DNA from: Armatimonadota bacterium
GTDB lineage: Bacteria; Sysuimicrobiota; Sysuimicrobiia; Sysuimicrobiales; Kaftiobacteriaceae
Reading direction: 5' to 3'
Assembly (NCBI GenBank): GCA_031459765.1
Contig: JAVKHY010000012.1
Span: 1-64,000, forward strand
DNA length: 64,000 nucleotides
In this document: positions 33,053 to 42,165 of the stretch, in pieces
Layout: each line of letters opens with the position of its first letter
Numbering within the stretch: the stretch's first letter is position 1
The notes under the pieces: model-generated
Seen by the model: only the letters and a program-made list of their open reading frames with translations
What the model was told of the DNA's origin: nothing
Database searches by the model: none
Program-made: the position numbers and the translations under genes

Positions 33053-33997
33053 TCAGCGCCCCCGGCCGGCCGACCGGCGCAGGGCCCCCATCAGCCCCGT
33101 CGGGAGGAAGGCGATGGCCGCGATGAGGAAGGCGCCGAAGGCGATCTCCGCGGCCACCGGCGAGATGTTGCGCAGGGTATCGCGCACCACCGTGAGCAGC
33201 AGCGGGCCGACCACGGGACCGGCCGGGGTCCCCGCCCCGCCGATCATGTTCATCACGAACAAATTGAAGGAGTCCACGAACGTGAAGACCTCGGGACTGA
33301 TGAAGGTGGCGTAGTGGGCGTACAGCGAGCCGGCCGCGCCGGCGATGGCGGTGCTGATGACGAAGGCCAGGACCTTGTACCGGTGGGTGGGAATCCCCAC
33401 GGCCATCGCCAGCTGTTCCTCCTCGCGGATGGCGATGAGCGCGGCCCCCAGCCGGCCGCGGACCAGCCGGCCGCGCAGCCAGAGGACGCCCCCGGCGGCC
33501 CCGGCGACGAGGTAGTAGTAGTCCACCTTGGACCGGAAGGTGTTGAAGGTGTGCGCGCCCACCTGGGGCAGGCCGATGGTGGCGAAGGGGATGCCCGGCA
33601 GGCCCATCGGGCCGCGCGTCACCCCCACCAGACTGGTGAACAGCAGGGTCAGGATGATGCCGAAGATGAAGGTGACCAGCACGAAGTAGTGGTGCCGCAG
33701 GCGCAGCGACGGGTAGCCGATGAACAGTCCGGCGAGCCCCCCGGCCAGCGCCGCGGCGGCCAGAGCCAGGAGGAACGGGATCCGGTAGTGGAGGGCCAGC
33801 AGCGCCGAGGTGTAGGCCCCGATGCCCATGAAGCCGGCGTGCCCGAGGGAGAGGAGGCCGGCCGTGCCCATGAGGAGGTCCAGGCTGGCCACGAGGATGA
33901 CGTTGATCGCGATGAGGATGAGCAGATGGCGCTGGGCGATCGTCGGGAAGACGAAGGGCGCGGCGGCGGCCGCGGCGAGAAGGAGGAGCCGCTTCAC
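33053..33997 (-). CDS. livM: Branched-chain amino acid-type ABC transporter permease LivM
   Basis: 314 residues from GTG 33997, which overlaps the livH stop (GTGA). The open frame continues far upstream, but LivM homology begins at VKRLLLLAAAA. About eight transmembrane helices; LGHAGFMGIGAYTSALL and YFVLVTFIFG and the cytoplasmic loop AIREEEQLAMAVGIPTHRYK are typical LivM features. One of the two permeases of the importer. Confidence 0.92.
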   Translation of the reverse strand: MKRLLLLAAAAAAPFVFPTIAQRHLLILIAINVILVASLDLLMGTAGLLSLGHAGFMGIGAYTSALLALHYRIPFLLALAAAALAGGLAGLFIGYPSLRLRHHYFVLVTFIFGIILTLLFTSLVGVTRGPMGLPGIPFATIGLPQVGAHTFNTFRSKVDYYYLVAGAAGGVLWLRGRLVRGRLGAALIAIREEEQLAMAVGIPTHRYKVLAFVISTAIAGAAGSLYAHYATFISPEVFTFVDSFNLFVMNMIGGAGTPAGPVVGPLLLTVVRDTLRNISPVAAEIAFGAFLIAAIAFLPTGLMGALRRSAGRGR

Positions 33998-34866
33998 GGC
34001 GCCGCGGCGCCCCGCAGCCCCTGGGGACGCAGGAAGAGGACGAGGATCATCAGGATGAAGGCCACGAGGTCGCTGTACTCCGCCGCCACGTAGGCCGCGG
34101 TCAGGGTCTCGGCCAGCCCCACGATGAGGGCGCCCAGCAGCGCGCCCGAGATGCTCCCCATCCCCCCGAAGATGACGATGGCGAAGGATTTGAGAATGGC
34201 CAGCGCCCCGATGTGGGGGTCGAAGGCCCGCAGCGGAGAGACCAGCGCGCCCGCGCTTCCGGCCAGGGCCCCGGCCAGGGCGAAGGTCATGACGGCAATC
34301 CGGTCGGGGTTGATCCCGACCAGCGCCGCCGCGTCCCGGTTCTGGGACATGGCCCGGAGCGCCTTGCCCGGGCGCGTCCGCTGCAGGAAGAGCCAGACGG
34401 CCAGGATCAGCCCGGCCGTCACCAGGACAATGAAGAGCTGCTGGTGGGTGATCACCGCCCCGAGCACGACCGCTTTGCCGTCCCCGAAGGGCGAACGGAT
34501 CAGGCGGTAGTCGGCCCCGAACACCCACAGGGCGATGTTCTGCAGGATGAGCAGGATGCCGAGGGCGGCGACGAAGGATGTGGCCCCTCCGGCCCGGCGC
34601 AGCGGGCGGTAGACGGCGAGGTGGTTCAGGACGGCGATCAGCGCCACCCCTACCATCGCCGCCGGGAGGGAGAGGAAATAGCTGAGCCCGGCCCGGTTGG
34701 TGATGTAGAAACTCACGTACGCCCCCAGCATGTACAGCGCCCCCTGGGCGAAGTCGGCGATCTGCATGACGCCGAAGATCAGGGTCAGCCCCAGCGCCAT
34801 GAGCGCGTAGACGCTGCTGACGAAGGCCCCGTTGACGAGGTACTGGAGGAGGGTGACAAGCCCCAT
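33994..34866 (-). CDS. livH: Branched-chain amino acid-type ABC transporter permease LivH
   Basis: 290 residues from ATG 34866 (MGLVTLLQYLVNGAFVSSVYAL). Multi-helix permease with LivH signatures ALMALGLTLIFGVMQIADFA, MSQNRDAAALVGINPDR and VIFGGMGSISGALLGA. First gene of livHMGF; a 143-base divergent region separates it from the binding-protein gene, and the dyad at 34959-34986 probably controls both directions. Confidence 0.93.
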   Translation of the reverse strand: MGLVTLLQYLVNGAFVSSVYALMALGLTLIFGVMQIADFAQGALYMLGAYVSFYITNRAGLSYFLSLPAAMVGVALIAVLNHLAVYRPLRRAGGATSFVAALGILLILQNIALWVFGADYRLIRSPFGDGKAVVLGAVITHQQLFIVLVTAGLILAVWLFLQRTRPGKALRAMSQNRDAAALVGINPDRIAVMTFALAGALAGSAGALVSPLRAFDPHIGALAILKSFAIVIFGGMGSISGALLGALIVGLAETLTAAYVAAEYSDLVAFILMILVLFLRPQGLRGAAAP

Positions 34867-34958
34867 GCCTCTGGTGCGTTCGGTGTCCTGCGCGGCGCGT
34901 CCTTGCGGGAGGAGGGGGGCCGGCCGGCGTCCAACTCGGACACGCCAAGGGGACATGG

Positions 34959-34986
34959 ATTGCTGTTCCACATGATGGGACGCAAT
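34959..34986. promoter_or_regulatory. Nested dyads in the divergent liv/binding-protein intergenic region
   Basis: Two nearly concentric inverted repeats: outer ATTGC...GCAAT (34959-34963 and 34982-34986) and inner GTTCCA-N5-TGGGAC (34965-34970 and 34976-34981, five of six pairs complementary). It is the only clear dyad between livH and the binding-protein gene. The IclR regulator encoded at 36281 is the natural candidate to bind it. Inferred from position and symmetry only. Confidence 0.45.
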
Positions 34987-35009
34987 GACGTCCGGGGGGA
35001 GGCAGGGGT

Positions 35010-36278
35010 ATGGGGAGCGCAGGACGGAGAGCAGGGAGGCGCGCGGTGGGCCTGCTGGCCGCCGTGCTGATCCCGGCGCTGCTGGCGGCGCCGGGGGCGG
35101 GCGGGGCGGCGGTGGCCGACCGGGTGACCATCGGGTTCTTCCTTCCGCTGACCGGGGCGGCGGCGGCGGAGGGCAACGGTGTGCGCGAAGGCGCCGACCT
35201 GGCCGCGAAGCAGATCAACGACGCCGGAGGGATCAGCATCGGCGGCCGGCGCGTCCGGATCGAGCTCGTCTACGAAGACGACCGCTGCAGCCCCCAGGGC
35301 GCGACGGAGGCGGCGAACCGGCTCGTGGCGCGCCGCGTGGACTTCGTCGGCGGCAGTTTCTGCAGCTCCGCGGCGCTGGCCGCGCAGCCGATTTTCGCCC
35401 AGGCCCGTATTCCGCAGATCATCTACGCCTTCGCCACGGACCTGACGGGGGCGGCCCGGGAGAAGGCGGGAGCGGTCTATTCGGTCCGCCTCGGTCCGCA
35501 GGCCAAGATCGAGATGGCGCCGCTGGCCAAGTACGCCGTCCTGGCCAACAACCACCGGACCTTCTTCGCCATGGGGCAGAACACCGATTTCGGCCGGTCG
35601 ATGGTCACCGAGTTCCGGGCCGTTCTGGAGAAGCTGGGCGGCCGGTTCGTGGCCGAGCCGGAGTACTTCAGCTTCGGGGCCACCGACTTCCGCACCATTC
35701 TCACCCGGGCCAAGGGGTCGGGTGCCCAGGCCCTGCTGGCCATCGGCCTCCTGGGCGAGATGATCGGGATCACCCTGCAGTACCGCGAACTGGGTCTCAC
35801 CCAGGGGTTCTACGGCAGCGACCTGCTGGAGAACACGCCCTACATGGAAGCCGTGGGCGACCGGAATAAGGGGTTCTACTCCCCCTGGTTCTATGACGAC
35901 GGCGTGGACGAGCGCCGGTTCCGCCGCTCCGAGCCGGAGCGGGAGCCGAAGACGATGGCGCTGGCCGTGCTCAAGGCCTTCGGCCGGCGGGCGACCCGGG
36001 ACAACGGCTGGGGGTGGGGCACGGTGCACCTGGTCCGCCAGGCGATGGAGAAGGCCGGGACCACGAACAACATCGCGGCCGCGGAGAAGATCCTCTCCGG
36101 CGAGAAGTTCGTCCTGCCCTACGGGACCTACGGCTTCACCCGGTGCGGTCAGGCCGACATGCGGGCCGGCGTGGCGATGTATGAGGGCGGGTTCAAGAAG
36201 GTCCTCGTCACCGACCGCGACTACGCCAGCACGCCGCCCGTGGTCCTGACCACGGCGGATCTCTGCCCGCAGAAGTAG
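35010..36278 (+). CDS. ABC transporter substrate-binding protein, Liv/HAAT type
   Basis: 422 residues, ATG after GGGGGGAGG. Sec signal peptide (RRAVGLLAAVLIPALLAAPGAGGAA). Type I periplasmic-binding fold of the LivJ/AmiC family: VTIGFFLPLTGAAAAEG, REGADLAAKQINDAGGI, VYEDDRCSPQGATEAANRLV, VDFVGGSFCSSAALAAQPIF. It is the partner of the divergent LivHMGF. It is followed after 2 bases by the IclR regulator and the LeuCD-like operon, which ties the imported ligand to that catabolic pathway. Confidence 0.92.
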   Translation: MGSAGRRAGRRAVGLLAAVLIPALLAAPGAGGAAVADRVTIGFFLPLTGAAAAEGNGVREGADLAAKQINDAGGISIGGRRVRIELVYEDDRCSPQGATEAANRLVARRVDFVGGSFCSSAALAAQPIFAQARIPQIIYAFATDLTGAAREKAGAVYSVRLGPQAKIEMAPLAKYAVLANNHRTFFAMGQNTDFGRSMVTEFRAVLEKLGGRFVAEPEYFSFGATDFRTILTRAKGSGAQALLAIGLLGEMIGITLQYRELGLTQGFYGSDLLENTPYMEAVGDRNKGFYSPWFYDDGVDERRFRRSEPEREPKTMALAVLKAFGRRATRDNGWGWGTVHLVRQAMEKAGTTNNIAAAEKILSGEKFVLPYGTYGFTRCGQADMRAGVAMYEGGFKKVLVTDRDYASTPPVVLTTADLCPQK

Positions 36279-36280
36279 CG

Positions 36281-37120
36281 ATGCGGCGCCGGGCCCCGGC
36301 GGGGCGAGGCAGTTCCACCCCGCGCTCCTTCCCCGCCGGGGGATCGGCGCGCGCCGCGGAGCGCACCCTGGACATCCTGCTGGCCTTTCTGCGCGAGGGC
36401 CGCGAGATGGGGATCTCCGAGCTGAGCCGGATTGTGCGGCTGCCGAAGGCCACGGTGCATCGGCTCGTCCAGGTTCTGGTCAGCCGGGGCTTCCTGGCGC
36501 GCGACCCGGCCACCGCAGGGTACCGTGTGGGGTTGACGCCCTTTCGACTGGGGAACCTCTTTCTGGCGCAGACCCACGTGCGCCAGGTCGCCCTGCCCGT
36601 GATCCACGAGCTCGCCCGTCGGACGGGAGAAACCGTGAACCTCAACGTGGTCGTGGACCGGCACCGGATCTGCATCGAGAAGGCGGAGAGTCCCCAGGAC
36701 ATCCGTCACGCCGTGGAACTGGGCCGCCCTCTGCCCCTGTATGCCGGCGCGTCGGGGAAGGTCCTCCTGGCCCACCTGCCCGAGGAGGAGATCGAGGCGG
36801 TGCTCGCTGCGGGGATCCACCGCTTCACGCCGCGGACGATCGTCGACCCGGCCCGCCTGCGGCGCAGCCTGGCCGAGATCCGGCGGCGCGGATATGCCGT
36901 GACGAGCGATGAGCGCGTGGCGGGGGCGTCCGCGGTGAGCGCGCCCATCCGCAACGGCGCAGGCCGCGTCGTGGCCGGGTTGACCATCTCGGGGCCGACC
37001 TACCGCTTCACGCCCGACCGGGTGCGAAGCTTCATCACCCTGGTCCGTGAGGGCGCCCGACAGATCTCTGCGGCCCTGGGCTACGGGCCGGCGGGTCTGC
37101 CCCGGGCGAGGGCGCGCTGA
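36281..37120 (+). CDS. IclR-family transcriptional regulator
   Basis: 279 residues, ATG start 2 bases after the binding-protein stop. N-terminal winged helix (AERTLDILLAFLREGREMGISELSRIVRLPKATVHRLVQVL) and C-terminal effector domain (AVELGRPLPLYAGASGKVLLAHLP, YAVTSDERVAGASAVSAPI). IclR proteins sense a pathway metabolite and control catabolic operons. This one sits inside its probable regulon: transporter before it, hydro-lyase after it. TGATG overlap with the LeuC-like gene. Confidence 0.93.
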   Translation: MRRRAPAGRGSSTPRSFPAGGSARAAERTLDILLAFLREGREMGISELSRIVRLPKATVHRLVQVLVSRGFLARDPATAGYRVGLTPFRLGNLFLAQTHVRQVALPVIHELARRTGETVNLNVVVDRHRICIEKAESPQDIRHAVELGRPLPLYAGASGKVLLAHLPEEEIEAVLAAGIHRFTPRTIVDPARLRRSLAEIRRRGYAVTSDERVAGASAVSAPIRNGAGRVVAGLTISGPTYRFTPDRVRSFITLVREGARQISAALGYGPAGLPRARAR

Positions 37121-38379
37121 TGGCCGCGGGGGCGATGACCCTCACCGAGAAGATCATCGCCCGCGCCGCGGGGCGCGACCGGGTGCGTCCGGGGGAGGAG
37201 GTCTGGGCGACGGTGGACCTGGCGGCGATGCACGACTCCTCCGGACCGCGGCGGATCGGAGAGACCCTGGCCCGTCTCGGCGGCCGGCTGTGGGATCCGC
37301 AGAAGATCGTCCTGGCCATCGACCACTTCGTCCCGGCCGCGAATCCCCGGCAGGCGGAGATCGTGACGGCGACACGCCGCTGGGCGCGGGAGCACCGGCT
37401 GCCCCACTTCTTCGACAGCGTGGGGGTGATGCACAACCTGTTGCTGGAGCAGGGTCTCGTCGGACCCGGCATGCTGGTCGTCGGCGCCGACTCTCACACC
37501 GTCACCGCGGGCGCCGCCGGCGCCCTGGCCGTCGGGGTCGGCGCCACCGAGCTGGCCACCGTGCTGGTCACGGGGCAGATCTGGCTCCGCGTGCCTCCGA
37601 CGGTGCGCATCCGCTTCGAGGGGCCGCTGCCGGGCTACCTCACGGGGCGCGACATGGCCATGGAGGTCCTGCGGCGCCTGGGCGCCGACTTCGCCATCTA
37701 CAAAGCGGTGGAGTTCGACGGCCCGGCGGTGGAAGGGCTGGACCTCGACGAGCGGGCGGTGCTTGCCAATCAGGCGATCGAGATGGGCGCCAAGAACGGC
37801 ATCGTCCCCCCCAGGGGAGTGATCCTGGAGCAGCTGGAGTCCGCGGCGCGGGCGCAGGGACGGCCGGTGGCGGGCGACGAAGACGCGGTGCCCGAGCGCG
37901 AGTACCGGATCGCGATGACGGATAGCCCCCCGCTGGTGGCCGTCCCGCCCAACGTGGACCGTATCGTCCCCGCGGGCGACCTGGGCGGCATCGAGCTGGA
38001 CCGGGTGTACATCGGGTCCTGCGTCGGCGGCAAGGCCGCCGACCTGCGCGCCGCGGCGCGCGTGCTGCAGGGACGGAAGGCGCGGATCCCGCTGCAGATC
38101 GCCCCGGCCACCCTGCGCGTGGTGCGGGAGACGCTGCAGGACGGTACCCTGCAGACGCTGCTCGAAGCCGGCGCCATCCTGCAGGCCCCGGGCTGCGGGG
38201 CATGCGCCGGATTGCACTCCGGGCTGCTCGGCCCCCGGGAGCGGTGCCTGAGCACGGTGACCCGCAACTTCCCGGGGCGCATGGGCGATCGCAGCGCGGA
38301 GATCTACCTGGCCTCGCCCCTGACCGCGGCGGCCTCGGCCGCAACCGGGCGCATCACCGATCCGAGGGAGCTCCTGTGA
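37120..38379 (+). CDS. Aconitase-family hydro-lyase large subunit (LeuC-like)
   Basis: 419 residues; MTLTEKIIARAAG is the family start, five codons in. Three Fe-S cysteines are in place: C301 (YIGSCVGGK), C359 and C362 (GCGACAG). VGADSHTVTAGAAGALAVGVG and PSTV-type segments mark the 3-isopropylmalate dehydratase/homoaconitase/maleate- or dimethylmaleate-hydratase group. With the small subunit that follows it hydrates or isomerises a di- or tricarboxylic acid. Context (IclR, transporter, isocitrate-lyase-type enzyme, hydantoinase; no leuA or leuB) argues for a catabolic hydratase and not leucine synthesis. Exact substrate unproven. Confidence 0.88.
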   Translation: MAAGAMTLTEKIIARAAGRDRVRPGEEVWATVDLAAMHDSSGPRRIGETLARLGGRLWDPQKIVLAIDHFVPAANPRQAEIVTATRRWAREHRLPHFFDSVGVMHNLLLEQGLVGPGMLVVGADSHTVTAGAAGALAVGVGATELATVLVTGQIWLRVPPTVRIRFEGPLPGYLTGRDMAMEVLRRLGADFAIYKAVEFDGPAVEGLDLDERAVLANQAIEMGAKNGIVPPRGVILEQLESAARAQGRPVAGDEDAVPEREYRIAMTDSPPLVAVPPNVDRIVPAGDLGGIELDRVYIGSCVGGKAADLRAAARVLQGRKARIPLQIAPATLRVVRETLQDGTLQTLLEAGAILQAPGCGACAGLHSGLLGPRERCLSTVTRNFPGRMGDRSAEIYLASPLTAAASAATGRITDPRELL

Positions 38380-38876
38380 GCGGCGTCTACGAGGGACAGG
38401 CCTGGGTCTTCGGCGACCACGTCAGTACCGATCAGATTCTGCCCGGCGCGTTCCTGGACCGTCCGATGGAGGAGGTGGGCAGCGTGGCCATGGCCGGCCT
38501 GGATCCGTCCTTTGCCCGGCGAGTGCGACCGGGCGACTTCGTGGTCGCGGGGCTCAACTTCGGGTGCGGCAGCAGCCGGGAGGCGGCGGTGATGGCGCTC
38601 AAGCAGGTCGGGGTCGCCGCGGTCGTGGCCCGGTCCTTCGGCCGCATCTTCTTCCGCAACGCGATCAACAACGGCCTCCCCGCGGCGATCGTCCCGGAGA
38701 CGTCGGGGATCCGCGGGGGGGACCGCCTGCGACTGGACCTGGCCGGGGGCACCCTGACCAACCTGCGCAGCGGACAGACGCTCCCCCTGCAGAGTCTTGC
38801 CGGGATCTCGCGGGAGATCCTGGAGGCCGGCGGCATCGTGCCCTACACCCTGCGCCGGCTGGGGCTCCCCCGATGA
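38376..38876 (+). CDS. Aconitase-family hydro-lyase small subunit (LeuD-like)
   Basis: 166 residues from GTG 38376 (GTGA overlap with the large subunit). Swivelling domain of the two-subunit hydro-lyase: VFGDHVSTDQILPGAFL, VVAGLNFGCGSSREAAV (substrate-recognition loop) and FGRIFFRNAINNGLPA. The loop sequence that distinguishes 3-isopropylmalate, homoaconitate, maleate and dimethylmaleate enzymes cannot be resolved by eye. The stop overlaps the next gene (ATGA). Confidence 0.9.
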   Translation: MSGVYEGQAWVFGDHVSTDQILPGAFLDRPMEEVGSVAMAGLDPSFARRVRPGDFVVAGLNFGCGSSREAAVMALKQVGVAAVVARSFGRIFFRNAINNGLPAAIVPETSGIRGGDRLRLDLAGGTLTNLRSGQTLPLQSLAGISREILEAGGIVPYTLRRLGLPR

Positions 38877-39736
38877 CCGGGCCCGCGCTGCGGGAGCGGC
38901 TGTCGCGGCCGGAGATCCTGGTCGCCCCCGGCGTGCACGACGCCCTCGCCGCCAGGATCGCCGAGCGGGCGGGTTTCGAAGCCCTGTACTTCACCGGGGC
39001 CGGGTTCGCCTACACCCACCTGGGCATGCCCGACCTGGGACTGGTCAGCCTGAGCGAGACGGTGGCGCGGGTGGCGGCGATTGCGGACGCGACGCGCCTG
39101 CCCCTCATCGCCGACGGCGACACCGGGTACGGCAACGCGCTGAACGTCGGCCGGACGGTGCGGGAGTTTGAGCGGGCGGGGGCGGCGGCGATCCAGCTGG
39201 AGGACCAGACCTTTCCCAAGCGCTGCGGCCACCTCGCCGGCAAGACCGTGATCCGGACGGAGGAGATGGTGGGGAAGATCAAGGCCGCGGTGGACGCGCG
39301 GCGCGAGGGCATCCTGGTCATCGGCCGCACCGACGCGCGGGCCGTGGAGGGATTCGACGCCGCGCTGGAGCGCGCGCTGCGCTACAAGGAGGCCGGGGCG
39401 GACATCCTCTTCGTCGAGGCTCCGGAGAGCCGCGCGGAGCTGGAACGCCTGGCGCGGGCCCTGCCGCCTCCGGCGATGGCCAACATGGTGGAGGGCGGCG
39501 CCACCCCCCTGCTGTCGGCGCGGGAGCTGGAGGCGATGGGCTACCGGCTGGTGATCTTTCCCGGCGCGGCGGTCCGGGCCGCCGCGGCGGCCATGGTGCG
39601 GGTGATGGCCGTGCTGCGCCAGCAGGGCACCACGGAGCCCCTGCGGGAGTCGATGCTCTCGTTCGCGGAGCTGAACGATCTCCTCGGCCTGCCCGAGTTC
39701 CAGCGGCGCGAGGAGCGCTACCTCAAGGATCTCTAG
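38873..39736 (+). CDS. Isocitrate lyase/PEP mutase superfamily lyase (methylisocitrate or dimethylmalate lyase-like)
   Basis: 287 residues, ATG 38873. Metal site ADGDTGYGN (D81, D83), catalytic loop QTFPKRCGHL (C118), then GRTDAR, FVEAPES and ANMVEGG. The 287-residue length excludes AceA (about 430) and matches 2-methylisocitrate lyase, 2,3-dimethylmalate lyase and oxaloacetate decarboxylase. It would cleave a hydroxy-dicarboxylate or tricarboxylate made by the upstream hydro-lyase to pyruvate or a related keto acid. Third gene of the hydro-lyase operon. Confidence 0.87.
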   Translation: MTGPALRERLSRPEILVAPGVHDALAARIAERAGFEALYFTGAGFAYTHLGMPDLGLVSLSETVARVAAIADATRLPLIADGDTGYGNALNVGRTVREFERAGAAAIQLEDQTFPKRCGHLAGKTVIRTEEMVGKIKAAVDARREGILVIGRTDARAVEGFDAALERALRYKEAGADILFVEAPESRAELERLARALPPPAMANMVEGGATPLLSARELEAMGYRLVIFPGAAVRAAAAAMVRVMAVLRQQGTTEPLRESMLSFAELNDLLGLPEFQRREERYLKDL

Positions 39737-39749
39737 CGGAGGCGGGGCG

Positions 39750-41216
39750 ATGGCGCGATACGATCTGGCGGTGCTCAACGGCACGGCGGTCATCCCCTAC
39801 ACCGGCGCGGTGCGCTGCGACATCGGCGTCCGGGAGGGGAAGATCGCCGCCCTGGCCGAGGCGATCGATCCGGCGCAGGCGGCGGAGGTCGTGGACGCCC
39901 GGGGCAGGCTCGTCTTCCCGGGCGCGGTGGACTCCCACTTCCACCTGGGCATCTACCGCTCGATGGCCGAGGACGCCGCTTCGGAGACCCGCTCGGCGCT
40001 GGCCGGCGGGGTGACCACAGTGATCAGCTACTTCCGCACCGGGCAGCACTACCTCAACAAGAGCGGCCCCTACCGCGAGATCTTCCCGGAGGTGCTGGCC
40101 CTGACGGAGGGCCGCGCCCACACCGACTACGGGTTCCACATCGCGATCATGACCGGCCAGCAGCTGGAGGAGGTGGACTGGCTGGTCCGCGCCCAGGGCG
40201 TGGCCTCCTTCAAGTACTACATGTTCTACAAGGGCCTCAACCTCACCGCGGACAGCACGCGCGGCAGCGAGTACACCATGGCCGACAGCTACGACCTCGG
40301 CCACCTCTACCTCTTCATGGCCCAGGTCGCCGCCGCGGCGCAGCGCTACGGCCGCGCCGGACGGATCTCGCTGTCGCTGCACTGCGAGCACGCCGAACTG
40401 ATCCGCGTCTTCATCGAACAGGTGAAGCAGTCGGGCCTCACCGGCCTCGAGGCCTACCATCGGGCGCGGCCCCCGCTCACCGAGCGGCTGTCGATGGCGG
40501 AGGCGGTGATCCTCGCCGACGCCCTGCGCTGTCCGGTGAACCTGCTGCACCTGAGCAGCCGGGAGGCGATCACCGCGGCCTCCGAGGCGAAGCGCGAGTA
40601 TCCCCATCTGGACATCCGCCTGGAGACGACGCTGCACCACCTGGCGCTGACCTACGCCACGGCCGGCGGGATGATCGGCAAGGTCAACCCGCCGATCCGC
40701 ACCGAGGACGACCGCCAGGCGCTGTGGGCGGCGGTCCTCGACGGCCGCATCGACACCGTGGTCAGCGACCACGCCTGCTGCTTCGAGGAGCAGAAGGGCG
40801 AGGACCTCTGGAGGGCGCTGCCCGGGTTCGGCGGGACGGCGCTGCTGTATCCCTATCTGATCTCCGAGGGCCATCACCGGCGGGGCCTGCCCCTGACGCG
40901 GATCGCCGAACTGGCCAGCGCCAACTCGGCCCGGGCCTTCGCCCTCTACCCACGCAAGGGAACAATCGCGCCGGGCAGCGACGCCGACCTGACGGTGATC
41001 GACCCGGACCGCGAACACACGGTGACGCCGGAGGTGCTGCTCTCCGCCCAGGACTTCACGCCCTTCGCCGGGATGCGGGTCCGGGGCTGGCCCACGCACA
41101 CCATCCTGCGGGGCCGGGTGGTGTACGCGGACGGCAAGGTCGCCGCACCACCCCGCGGTCGCTACCTGCGGCGGCCTGTAGGACTGCACGACCAGCAGCC
41201 CGCCCCGACACGGTGA
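39750..41216 (+). CDS. Dihydropyrimidinase/hydantoinase-family amidohydrolase
   Basis: 488 residues, ATG. Cyclic-amide hydrolase of the amidohydrolase superfamily. Metal ligands: DSHFHLG (HxH), carbamylated Lys in VASFKYYMFY, LSLHCEH, LLHLSSREA and SDHACC (catalytic Asp). It opens cyclic amides, imides or hydantoins (dihydropyrimidines, enamides). It follows the lyase gene by 13 bases in the same operon, so a ring-opening step may feed the hydro-lyase pathway. Last gene of this unit. Confidence 0.9.
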   Translation: MARYDLAVLNGTAVIPYTGAVRCDIGVREGKIAALAEAIDPAQAAEVVDARGRLVFPGAVDSHFHLGIYRSMAEDAASETRSALAGGVTTVISYFRTGQHYLNKSGPYREIFPEVLALTEGRAHTDYGFHIAIMTGQQLEEVDWLVRAQGVASFKYYMFYKGLNLTADSTRGSEYTMADSYDLGHLYLFMAQVAAAAQRYGRAGRISLSLHCEHAELIRVFIEQVKQSGLTGLEAYHRARPPLTERLSMAEAVILADALRCPVNLLHLSSREAITAASEAKREYPHLDIRLETTLHHLALTYATAGGMIGKVNPPIRTEDDRQALWAAVLDGRIDTVVSDHACCFEEQKGEDLWRALPGFGGTALLYPYLISEGHHRRGLPLTRIAELASANSARAFALYPRKGTIAPGSDADLTVIDPDREHTVTPEVLLSAQDFTPFAGMRVRGWPTHTILRGRVVYADGKVAAPPRGRYLRRPVGLHDQQPAPTR

Positions 41217-41236
41217 AAGCCGACAGCGACCGGACG

Positions 41237-41255
41237 GGGCGGCGGTGAACCGCCC
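41237..41255. terminator. Putative bidirectional terminator hairpin
   Basis: GGGCGG / CCGCCC stem with a 7-base loop, between the convergent hydantoinase and MBL hydrolase genes. Short and without a U-tract, so only a candidate. Confidence 0.35.
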
Positions 41256-41298
41256 GTTGCGGCTGTTCGCCCCGCGCGCCTTCCCTCTGGACTCCCCG

Positions 41299-42105
41299 CT
41301 ATGACGCGGGCGGTTCGTCCCGCAGCAGGGCGTCGATCAGGTTCTGCTTGGAAAAGTGGCCGGAGGTCGCGAGCGGCCACCAGGTCTCCTCGCCCAGCAA
41401 CTCCTGCCGGATCCGGGTCGGCTTCATCCCCCGGGCCGCCCGCGCCCGCGCCTCGTCGCGCAGGCGCTCCATGAAGTCGAGTTTCCGCTGCAGAGCCGCG
41501 CGTCCGTCCTCGACCACCTTTCCGCCGGCGCAGAACAGCGTCGTCACCGGCAGCGCCAGCACCCGGCGCAGCGAGGCGATGGTCTGGTGCGGGTTCTCGT
41601 CGAGGCGCATCACCTTCACGTAGGGACTGAGGAAGAGGTCGCCGGCGAACAGCCATCCGGTCCGTTCGTCAAAGAGACTGATGTGGTCGGCGCTGTGCCC
41701 GGGCGTGTGAACTACGCGGAAGTAATGATGCTTCGTGCGGACCTCCTCCCCCAGCGGCGCCGCGGTGGAGGGGGGCTGCCGTCCCCACACCAGCCGCTGG
41801 TACGGCCGCTGGTCCGGGGGGCGGGCGAGGAGGTCGAGGGCACGGGGATGGGCCAGCGGCGTGAGGCCCCGGGCCTGCAGCACGGGGTTGGCGCCGGCGT
41901 GGTCTTCGTGGGCGTGGGTCAGCACAACCTGCCGGACCTCCAGGTCGGCAAGGACGCGGGTCAGTTCTCCCGCGGTGGCCGGCGGCCCGTCGTCCACCAG
42001 CAACCCGTCCAGGAAGTAGGCGCAGGCGGTGTACAGCGGACGGCCCAGGACGGTGCGGGCCATGGCCAGCTGGGTCACCTCGCCGAACCGGCGGAGGCGA
42101 ATCAT
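41299..42105 (-). CDS. MBL-fold metallo-hydrolase
   Basis: 268 residues, ATG. Dinuclear zinc motif THAHEDHAG, then HTPGHSADH and FAGDLFLS (GDL), typical glyoxalase-II/quorum-lactonase-like MBL order. The C-terminal region carries a helical cap. It hydrolyses an ester, thioester or lactone bond; no substrate is evident. It is the last of three minus-strand genes (PdxA-like, secreted MBL, this one) inserted between the two plus-strand catabolic units. Confidence 0.87.
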   Translation of the reverse strand: MIRLRRFGEVTQLAMARTVLGRPLYTACAYFLDGLLVDDGPPATAGELTRVLADLEVRQVVLTHAHEDHAGANPVLQARGLTPLAHPRALDLLARPPDQRPYQRLVWGRQPPSTAAPLGEEVRTKHHYFRVVHTPGHSADHISLFDERTGWLFAGDLFLSPYVKVMRLDENPHQTIASLRRVLALPVTTLFCAGGKVVEDGRAALQRKLDFMERLRDEARARAARGMKPTRIRQELLGEETWWPLATSGHFSKQNLIDALLRDEPPAS

Positions 42106-42165
42106 CCCGTCGTCTCCTCCGACGCCACCTTCCGCGAGGGCTCCTTCGGGTTTCGTGCCCCTGCT

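Noticed and set aside
37120-38876. Leucine biosynthesis leuCD
   Set aside because: No leuA or leuB beside them, and the operon holds IclR, an importer and a lyase, so a catabolic hydro-lyase fits better. Not excluded by sequence alone.
38873-39736. Isocitrate lyase AceA of the glyoxylate shunt
   Set aside because: Only 287 residues (AceA is about 430) and motif KRCGH is in the shorter methylisocitrate/dimethylmalate lyase context.
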